In this document: piece by piece, positions 58,597 to 64,000 of the stretch
Layout: each line of letters opens with the position of its first letter
Numbering within the stretch: position 1 is the stretch's first letter
Assembly (NCBI RefSeq): GCF_014174495.1
Contig: NZ_JACJHR010000017.1
Location: 1-64,000, forward strand
Length of the DNA stretch: 64,000 bases
DNA from: Amycolatopsis echigonensis
Lineage (GTDB): Bacteria > Actinomycetota > Actinomycetes > Mycobacteriales > Pseudonocardiaceae
Direction: 5' to 3'
Made by a program: the position numbers and the translations under genes
The notes under the pieces: generated by a model
The model's database searches: none
What the model was told of the DNA's origin: nothing
What the model saw: only the letters and a program-made list of their open reading frames with translations

Positions 58597-59391
58597 ATGC
58601 GGGACGCCGTGCTGGAGGCGGCGAGGTTCCTGGCCGCCGGCCGCACCCGGCAGCTCACGCTCGAGGACGTGGCCGACCACGTCCGGTACAGCCCGTTCCA
58701 CCTGGCGCGCGCGTTCGAGCGGGAGATCGGCCTGCCTCCGGGGAAATTCCTTGCCGCGCAACGCTTCCAGCTCGCCAAGGAGCTGCTGCTGGACACCGGC
58801 GAGAAAGTGGTCGACATCTGCCACGAGGTCGGGTTCTCCGCACCGGGCACCTTCACCACGCGGTTCACCGCGGCGGTCGGGGTCAGCCCGCACCGGTTCC
58901 GGCAGCTGCCCGGCCTCCTCGCCGAGCACCCGCCGGAACCGGTGCGGGTGGCGGGCCCGGACTGCGCGGGCGGGGCCGTCTCCGGCCGCGCGCTGCTGAG
59001 CCCTGCCGCGGTCGCCGCGCTCGGCGGAGCCCCGGCGGTCTACGTCGGGCTGTTCGCGTCGTCGGCACGCGGCGTGCCGGTCAGCGGCTCGCTGCTCGGG
59101 CCGGACCTGGAGTTCACGCTCGTCGACGTGCCCGCCGGCACCTACCGGCTGCTGGCCTGCGCCCTGCCGTCGTCGGCCGGTCCGCGCGCGCAGCTCGTCC
59201 CGAGCGTGCAGGCGGTCGGCTCGGCCGCGCGGCCGGTGCGGATCCGGGCCGGCCCGGTGCCGCTGCGCCAGGACGTCCGGCTGGACGTCGCGCCCGCGTG
59301 GTCGCCTCCGGTGCTGGTCGCGCTGCCGCCGCTGGCGTCGGCGGGAGCGCAAGAATGGAGAGGCGGGTCGCGGCTGGCGAGATTAGGTTGA
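58597..59391 (+). CDS. AraC family transcriptional regulator
   Basis: A 264-residue AraC-type regulator with the DNA-binding domain at the N-terminus: two HTHs in LTLEDVADHVRYSPFHLARAFEREIGLPPGKFLAAQRF and AKELLLDTGEKVVDICHEVGFSAPGTFTTRFTAAVGVSPHRFRQL (about 20-105). The C-terminal 150 residues form a beta-rich domain with a GyrI-like look (VYVGLFASSARGVPVSGS, YRLLACALPSS). GAGGAGG precedes ATG 58597. It lies 33 bp upstream of the BNR-repeat gene on the same strand and may be its regulator. Confidence 0.87.
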   Translation: MRDAVLEAARFLAAGRTRQLTLEDVADHVRYSPFHLARAFEREIGLPPGKFLAAQRFQLAKELLLDTGEKVVDICHEVGFSAPGTFTTRFTAAVGVSPHRFRQLPGLLAEHPPEPVRVAGPDCAGGAVSGRALLSPAAVAALGGAPAVYVGLFASSARGVPVSGSLLGPDLEFTLVDVPAGTYRLLACALPSSAGPRAQLVPSVQAVGSAARPVRIRAGPVPLRQDVRLDVAPAWSPPVLVALPPLASAGAQEWRGGSRLARLG

Positions 59392-59424
59392 GCCAGGTCA
59401 CAGGGCCGTTGTCAGGGAGAAGCC

Positions 59425-60540
59425 ATGCCTGGAGTTCGAGTACTGGTCGGCACGCGCAAGGGCGCGTTCATCCTCACCTCGGACGAGGGCCGCACGCGCT
59501 GGGAGGTCGACGGTCCGCACTTCGGCGGCTGGGAGGTCTACCACCTCGCCGGCTCGCCCGCGGACCCGGACCGGCTGTACGCGTCGCAGTCCACGTCGTG
59601 GTTCGGCCAGCTGATCCAGCGGTCCGACGACGGCGGGAAGACCTGGAACCAGGTCGACCACGACTTCGCCTACGAGGGCGGGGCGGGCGAGCACCTCTGG
59701 TACGACGGAACGCCGAAGCCGTGGGAGTTCACCCGGATCTGGCACCTGGAACCGTCGCTGACCGACCCGGACACGGTGTACGCGGGCGCGCAGGACGCGG
59801 CGCTGTACCGCAGCACCGACGGCGGGAAGAGCTGGAAGGAGCTGACCGGGCTGCGCAAGCACACGTCCGGGCCGGGCTGGCAGCCGGGCGCGGGCGGGCT
59901 GTGCCTGCACACGATCATCCTCGACCCGCGGAACTCGCAGCGGATGTTCACCGCGATCTCGGCCGCGGGCGCGTTCCGCAGCGACGACAGCGGCGAAACC
60001 TGGCAGCCGATCAACCGCGGCCTGCACTCCGACGGCATCCCGGACCCGGACGCCGAGGTCGGGCACTGCGTGCACCGGATCGCGCTGCACCCGTCGCGGC
60101 CGGACGTGCTGTTCATGCAGAAGCACTGGGACGTGATGCGCTCGGACGACGCGGGCGAGCACTGGCGGGAGATCAGCGGCAACCTGCCGAGCGACTTCGG
60201 GTTCCCGATCGCGGTGCACCCGCACGAACCGGAAACGGTGTACGTGGTCCCGATCCACAGCGATTCCGAGCACTACCCGCCGGAGGGCAAGCTGCGCGTG
60301 TACCGCAGCCGCACCGGCGGCGACGAATGGGAGCCGCTCACCGCCGGCCTGCCGCAAGAGAACTGCTACGTGAACATCCTGCGCGACGCGATGGCCGTCG
60401 ACTCCTGCGACGAGGCGGGCATCTACTTCGGCACCACCGGCGGCCAGGTCTATGCCTCGAACGACGCGGGCGACAGCTGGGCCCCGATCGTGCGCGACCT
60501 GCCCGCGGTGTGCTCGGTGGAGGTGCAGACCCTGCGATGA
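59425..60540 (+). CDS. BNR/sortilin-type beta-propeller (exo-alpha-sialidase-like) protein
   Basis: A 371-residue beta-propeller of the BNR-repeat/sortilin type, with repeated Asp-box motifs: [52 protein letters not shown] and [12 protein letters not shown]. It starts [14 protein letters not shown] and lacks a signal peptide, so it is probably cytosolic. The fold is shared by sialidases, but the catalytic Arg triad is not evident, and enzymatic activity should not be assumed. Its stop overlaps the MoaD-like start (ATGA), indicating a coupled two-protein unit. Confidence 0.87.
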   Translation: MPGVRVLVGTRKGAFILTSDEGRTRWEVDGPHFGGWEVYHLAGSPADPDRLYASQSTSWFGQLIQRSDDGGKTWNQVDHDFAYEGGAGEHLWYDGTPKPWEFTRIWHLEPSLTDPDTVYAGAQDAALYRSTDGGKSWKELTGLRKHTSGPGWQPGAGGLCLHTIILDPRNSQRMFTAISAAGAFRSDDSGETWQPINRGLHSDGIPDPDAEVGHCVHRIALHPSRPDVLFMQKHWDVMRSDDAGEHWREISGNLPSDFGFPIAVHPHEPETVYVVPIHSDSEHYPPEGKLRVYRSRTGGDEWEPLTAGLPQENCYVNILRDAMAVDSCDEAGIYFGTTGGQVYASNDAGDSWAPIVRDLPAVCSVEVQTLR

Positions 60541-60842
60541 CGACCGTCGTGCGCGTCAAGCTGCCCACGCACCTGCGCCGCCTGGCGAAGGTCGAGGGCG
60601 AGATCCAGCTGCCGGTCGAGGACCCGCCGACCCGGGACGCCCTGCTGGACGCGCTGGAACGCACCTACCCCCAGCTGCGCGGCACGGTCCGCGACACGAC
60701 CACCGGCAAGCGCCGGGCGTTCGTCCGGTTCTTCGCCTGCGAGGAAGACCTGTCGAACACCGCCCCGGACACCGCGCTGCCCGCCCCGGTCCTGTCCGGA
60801 GCGGAGCCGTTCCTGATCATCGGAGCCATGGCAGGCGGCTGA
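60537..60842 (+). CDS. MoaD/ThiS-like ubiquitin-fold protein with C-terminal GlyGly
   Basis: A 101-residue beta-grasp protein of the MoaD/ThiS family, ending AMAGG, the Gly-Gly tail used for adenylation, thiocarboxylation or conjugation. The body matches the fold: [49 protein letters not shown], and [12 protein letters not shown]. No E1-like adenylyltransferase or MoaE is nearby. Coupled translation with the BNR propeller implies a joint function not linked to known molybdopterin synthesis. Ends 28 bp before a strong hairpin. Confidence 0.9.
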   Translation: MTTVVRVKLPTHLRRLAKVEGEIQLPVEDPPTRDALLDALERTYPQLRGTVRDTTTGKRRAFVRFFACEEDLSNTAPDTALPAPVLSGAEPFLIIGAMAGG

Positions 60843-60870
60843 CCCACGAACCACCGGCCGAGGGGAAGAA

Positions 60871-60913
60871 CCCCGGGCCTCGGTGCGTCCTGGGGGCGCA
60901 CCGAGGCCGGGGG
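60871..60913 (+). terminator. Strong terminator after the BNR-MoaD unit
   Basis: CCCCGGGCCTCGGTGCG (60871-60887) pairs with CGCACCGAGGCCGGGGG (60897-60913), one mismatch, around a G-rich loop. Confidence 0.8.
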
Positions 60914-61471
60914 CTTGCGCAGCTCGACCGGGTTCCGGCGCCGGAGCGGCTTCCGCGGCGAGGTTCGCCACCCGAGCGAGCCTGCAGCGGGGTATTCGTA
61001 TGCGGACCCGACACGCTCGCGCACGAGCGCGTTCGCGCCGGGGATCTCGGAGCGCTCATGCCTCCCCGCCGGGCACCGAACTCGATTCCGCTGGGCAGGA
61101 CCCCCGCGACGCGTGGGATGCGTTCCACGCACCCACGCCACTCGGCTTTGCGCGGTGTGGCTGCGGGTGCATGCGGTGTGCTGCGGGTTGTATGTCGCGA
61201 TTCTCGCCCAGTGCCAGCTAAGACGCGATGCCGAGCACATCCGCTCCCGCGGATATCCATAAAGGGAGCTTGAGGACCTCTGCATCCCTCACCGACCTCC
61301 GCATCGTGAGGCGAGCCCATCAGCTGGCGAGAAAACGCCCGGCTGTCCCCCACCGCTGAGAAGGCCTCTCATCGGGGCGTACCAGCACGCCGGGTCATCC
61401 TCGGCGATACGCCGAAGACTCTGTCCACCCCAGCTGGGCAAACCTGAGCAGTCCCGCAGAGCCCGGCCGGA
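60914..61471. other. 558-bp region without a supported gene
   Basis: No frame with family similarity on either strand and weaker codon bias than its surroundings. It includes the sequence GGACCTCTGCATC (61274-61286), the inverted partner of 41109-41121, followed by CCCTCACCGACC, echoing the GTGAGGG elements. It could be old, degraded coding DNA or the promoter-distal flank of the DUF3140 operon. Confidence 0.45.
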
Positions 61472-61816
61472 TCAGTCCCGGACCGGCTTCACCGGGTCGT
61501 GCCCCAGCGACATCAGGCCCTGCCGCCATCCCGCGTCGCCCGCCACGGGTTCCAGGTCGTCGCGGCGCGAGGCGTGCACGCGGTCGACCACGTCCCGCAT
61601 CACCTCGACGTCGCTCTGGTTCACGTCCGACCTGCGCTTGCCCAGGATCGACAGCACCTTGCGGCCGGTCGCCGGGCCCGCCCGGTCCGGCAGCGGTTCG
61701 GTTTCCGGTCCGGCTTCCCGGGTGCGCAGCCAGTCGGCCAGCTCCCGCGAGGTCATGTTCACGACACGGTGGAATTCCGTCCACAGCTCGTCGTCCACGG
61801 TCTCGTGCGCGGCCAT
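61472..61816 (-). CDS. DUF3140 family protein
   Basis: A 114-residue DUF3140 protein: DDELWTEFHRVVNMTSRELADWLRT is the family signature and SDVEVMRDVVDRVHASRRDDLEPVAGDAGWRQGLMSLGHDPVKP the conserved C-terminus. Small, charged and helical; it resembles DNA- or nucleoid-associated small proteins, but function is unknown. ATG 61816 follows GGGAGGTGAT and lies 5 bp after the GntR stop, so the two are co-transcribed. Confidence 0.87.
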   Translation of the reverse strand: MAAHETVDDELWTEFHRVVNMTSRELADWLRTREAGPETEPLPDRAGPATGRKVLSILGKRRSDVNQSDVEVMRDVVDRVHASRRDDLEPVAGDAGWRQGLMSLGHDPVKPVRD

Positions 61817-61821
61817 CTCGA

Positions 61822-62604
61822 TCACCTCCCGGCGTCGTCGTCGGGATTCCGGTTACCCGGACGGCGGGCAGGCAAACCCGGCAGCGTCGAGTCCACATAG
61901 GACCGGGCGCGCGCGGCAATCCGAGCCAGCGCGGCACATCCCGGCTCCGGGTCGCCCGCCCGCACGGCCTCCGCGATCGCCCGGTGGTCCTCCCACGACC
62001 GGGCGAGGTCGCCGTGATCGGCGAGTTCCTGGAGGAGCCGGTCGGCCATCAGGCGGCGCAGCGGGAGGCGGATCGCGAGCATGCTGCGCAGCAGGATCCG
62101 GTTGTGCGCGGCCTCGGCCAGCGCGACGTGGAACTCCGCGTCCGCCTCCAGGAAACGGTCCCGGTCGGCGCGGGCGGCGGCCATCCGGTCGGCCAAGTCC
62201 GCCAGAACCGCCAGCTCGGCGGCGGTCCGGCGGCGGGCGGCCAAGGCGATGACGGTCGCCTCGATCGCCTCCCTCGCCTCGACCAGCTCCCGGTACTCCG
62301 CCACGTCCGAAGCGCCCAGCTGCCACGGCACGAAGCCGCCGGCCTCGGGTTCCAGCACGAACGTGCCGATCCCCTGGCGCGTCTCGACCCAGCCGCGCGC
62401 CTGCAGCGTCCGGACCGCTTCCCGGACGGTCAGCATCGACACCCCGGCCGAGGCCGCGAACTGCCGCAGCGACGGCAGCGCGGTCCCGGGAGGCCATTCG
62501 CCGCCGAGGATTTTCCGGGTCATCTCTTCGACCAGCGAGTCCACCACGCTCACGCGCCGCACCCGGGCCAGTCCCGGCGGCGGTCCCCTCCGTCCCGAGG
62601 TCAT
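61822..62604 (-). CDS. GntR/FadR family regulator
   Basis: A 260-residue GntR regulator with an FCD effector domain. HTH: KILGGEWPPGTALPSLRQFAASAGVSMLTVREAVRTLQARGWVETRQGIGTFV (about 31-83). The FCD part shows the His/Asp metal-binding spacing (DAEFHVALAEAAHNRILL; HRAIAEAVRAGD). LldR- and GlcC-type regulators of lactate or glycolate oxidation have this form, fitting the divergent FAD-linked oxidase. It is followed by the DUF3140 gene. Confidence 0.9.
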   Translation of the reverse strand: MTSGRRGPPPGLARVRRVSVVDSLVEEMTRKILGGEWPPGTALPSLRQFAASAGVSMLTVREAVRTLQARGWVETRQGIGTFVLEPEAGGFVPWQLGASDVAEYRELVEAREAIEATVIALAARRRTAAELAVLADLADRMAAARADRDRFLEADAEFHVALAEAAHNRILLRSMLAIRLPLRRLMADRLLQELADHGDLARSWEDHRAIAEAVRAGDPEPGCAALARIAARARSYVDSTLPGLPARRPGNRNPDDDAGR

Positions 62605-62620
62605 CGGGCCAGCGTACGGA

Positions 62621-62658
62621 TTGACGGCACTGTTTCAAACACCTAGATTCGACCCGGG
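62621..62658 (+). promoter_or_regulatory. Promoter and GntR-type operator for the FAD-linked oxidase
   Basis: TTGACG (62621-62626), 17 bp, TAGATT (62644-62649), giving a start at about 62656-62659, that is at the ATG (leaderless). The dyad TGTTT-C-AAACA (62631-62641) lies between the two boxes, where the divergent GntR would block RNA polymerase. Confidence 0.75.
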
Positions 62659-64000
62659 ATGCCCACCGAAACCGACTTGCTCGCCGACCTTCGCGCGAAC
62701 GTCCGCGGCGAGGTGCACGCCGACGTCCGCCGTCGCGCCGAGTACTCCGCTGACGCGTCCAATTACCGGGTCGTCCCGCAGGTCGTCGTGCTGCCGAAGG
62801 ACACCGGCGACGTTCTCGCGACCCTCGAAATCGCCCGCCGCCACGGTGTTCCGCTGACCAGTCGCGGCGGGGGCACGTCGGTCGCGGGCAACGCGATCGG
62901 ACCGGGCGTGGTGATCGACTTTTCGCGGCACCTCACCCGCATTGTCGACTTGGACCCCGAGGCGCGGACCGCGGTCGTGCAGCCCGGCGTCGTTCTCGCC
63001 GACCTGCAGCGCGCCGCCGCGCCGCACGGGCTGCGCTTCGGCCCCGACCCGTCCACGCACGCCCGCGCGACGCTCGGCGGCATGATCGGCAACAACGCTT
63101 GCGGGCCGCACGCGATCGCCTACGGCCGCACCGCGGACAACGTTCGCGAGCTCAGCGTCGTGGACGGCACCGGACGCCAGTTCACCGCGGGTCCGTCCAG
63201 CGCGGTACCGGGCCTCGCCGAGCTGATCGACACCCGGCTCAGCCTGGTGCGCACCGAATTCGGCCGGTTCAGCCGTCAGGTGTCCGGCTACTCGCTCGAA
63301 CACCTGCTGCCGGAGAACGGCCGGTCGCTGGCCCGCGCGCTGGTCGGCACCGAAGGCACGCTGGCGGTCACGCTGGAAGCGACCGTCGATCTGGTCGACA
63401 TCTCCCCCGCGCGGCTGCTGGTCGTGCTCGGCTACCCGGACATGGCGACGGCCGGCGACGTCGTGCCCGGGCTGCTGCCGCACCGGCCGCTGGCGGTCGA
63501 AGGGCTCGACGCCCGGCTGGTCGACCTGGTGCGCCACCATCGCGGCGCCGTGCCCGCGCTCCCGGACGGCGGCGGCTGGCTGATGATCGAGGTCGGCGGC
63601 GAGACGGAAGCGCAGGCCCGGCACAACGCCGAGCGTCTCGTCGCGGATTCCCAGGCGCTCGACCACGTCGTGCTCGCCCAAGGTGCCGCGGCCGCCGCGA
63701 TGTGGCGGATCCGCGAGGACGGCGCCGGGTTGGCGGGCCGGACTCCGACCGGCGAGCAGGCGTGGCCCGGCTGGGAGGACGCCGCGGTCCCGCCCGAACG
63801 GCTCGGCGCGTATCTGCGGGACTTCGACGCGCTCCTCGACGAATTCGGCCTCGAAGGACTCCCCTACGGCCACTTCGGCGACGGCTGCGTGCACGTCCGG
63901 CTCGGCCTGCCCCTCGAACGCGACGCGTCGGTGTTCCGCGCGTTCATGACCGCGGCCGCGGAGCTGGTCGTCGGCTACGGCGGCTCGTTCTCCGGCGAGC
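62659..64000 (+). CDS. FAD-linked oxidase (D-lactate/glycolate dehydrogenase-like), truncated by window end
   Basis: The first 447 codons of a VAO/p-cresol-methylhydroxylase-type flavoprotein. The FAD-binding part shows VVVLPKDTGDVLATLEIARRHGVPLTSRGGGTSVAGNAIG and LGGMIGNNACGPHAIAYGRTADNVRELSVVDG, and the C-terminal oxidase domain YGHFGDGCVHVRL. This matches the FAD-domain part of large D-lactate or D-2-hydroxy-acid dehydrogenases that continue into a 4Fe-4S (GlpC-like) domain, not visible here. It should oxidise a 2-hydroxy acid and pass electrons to the respiratory chain. Controlled by the divergent GntR. Confidence 0.9.
   Translation, partial: MPTETDLLADLRANVRGEVHADVRRRAEYSADASNYRVVPQVVVLPKDTGDVLATLEIARRHGVPLTSRGGGTSVAGNAIGPGVVIDFSRHLTRIVDLDPEARTAVVQPGVVLADLQRAAAPHGLRFGPDPSTHARATLGGMIGNNACGPHAIAYGRTADNVRELSVVDGTGRQFTAGPSSAVPGLAELIDTRLSLVRTEFGRFSRQVSGYSLEHLLPENGRSLARALVGTEGTLAVTLEATVDLVDISPARLLVVLGYPDMATAGDVVPGLLPHRPLAVEGLDARLVDLVRHHRGAVPALPDGGGWLMIEVGGETEAQARHNAERLVADSQALDHVVLAQGAAAAAMWRIREDGAGLAGRTPTGEQAWPGWEDAAVPPERLGAYLRDFDALLDEFGLEGLPYGHFGDGCVHVRLGLPLERDASVFRAFMTAAAELVVGYGGSFSGE

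Noticed and set aside
1..64000. tRNA, rRNA, CRISPR arrays, transposases, integrases, replication origins
   Set aside because: I looked for tRNA-like CCA-ending cloverleafs, evenly spaced repeats, DDE/HTH transposase motifs and clustered origin boxes and saw none I could support.

Overview
The window is high-GC DNA (roughly 70%) with dense genes, GTG starts, several promoters that look leaderless and many 4-bp GTGA/ATGA gene overlaps. Protein families such as DUF3558 lipoproteins, DUF5994, DUF6153, DUF3140, Rv1733c-like and CtpE-like proteins point to an actinomycete of the Pseudonocardiaceae, most likely Amycolatopsis or a close relative. That genus call is an inference from family content and codon style. 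It looks like chromosomal, metabolically accessory DNA: I saw no rRNA, tRNA, CRISPR array, insertion sequence, phage genes or plasmid functions.

Layout. 1-6.7 kb: the end of an ABC transporter ATPase gene with its PadR regulator and a large operator dyad; a DUF1918 gene; a CtpE-like P-type ATPase; a DUF3558 lipoprotein; and a cobalamin-riboswitch-controlled CbtB-CbtA cobalt uptake operon ending in an FhuF-like 2Fe-2S protein. 6.7-18.6 kb: two very large genes, a 1,694-residue leucine-rich-repeat Roco GTPase and a 1,159-residue SF1 helicase, flank a GMC oxidoreductase/aldehyde dehydrogenase operon that has a KstR-like site. 18.9-33.2 kb: several regulator/enzyme pairs, mostly divergent: TetR/acyl-CoA synthetase, LysR/gamma-glutamyltransferase, ROK/DUF1479 oxygenase, ArsR plus a broken SRPBCC gene, and Lrp/FAD monooxygenase. 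A Tat-exported glycosidase-like protein with a ricin-type lectin tail also lies here. 33.3-46.1 kb: a phospholipase C, a TetR-ChrB-MFS group, an ECF41 (SigJ) sigma factor with its own recognisable promoter, small membrane proteins, Fe/Mn superoxide dismutase, a DUF6153-DUF305 pair, and a fatty acid desaturase coupled to a small Cys-rich protein. 46.9-64 kb: methyltransferase, AlkD-like protein, lipoprotein, flavin reductase, a decayed FAD monooxygenase, an IclR-controlled aromatic hydroxylase opposite a D-cysteine desulfhydrase/racemase operon, an epoxide hydrolase/CGNR regulator pair, an AraC/BNR-repeat/MoaD-like cluster, and a GntR-flanked FAD-linked oxidase that runs off the end.

The theme is small, locally regulated catabolic modules, and regulator/target links can often be read from operators: PadR dyad, two 23-bp ROK-type sites, IclR dyad, paired CGNR sites, ECF41 promoter and B12 riboswitch. 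The least explained items are the Roco protein (its guanine-specificity Asp appears replaced by His), the helicase with a glycine/alanine-rich hydrophobic insert, the translationally coupled BNR-repeat/MoaD pair, and the Cys-rich small protein fused in frame to a second small domain behind the desaturase. I found no clear-cut new multi-gene defence or mobile system.
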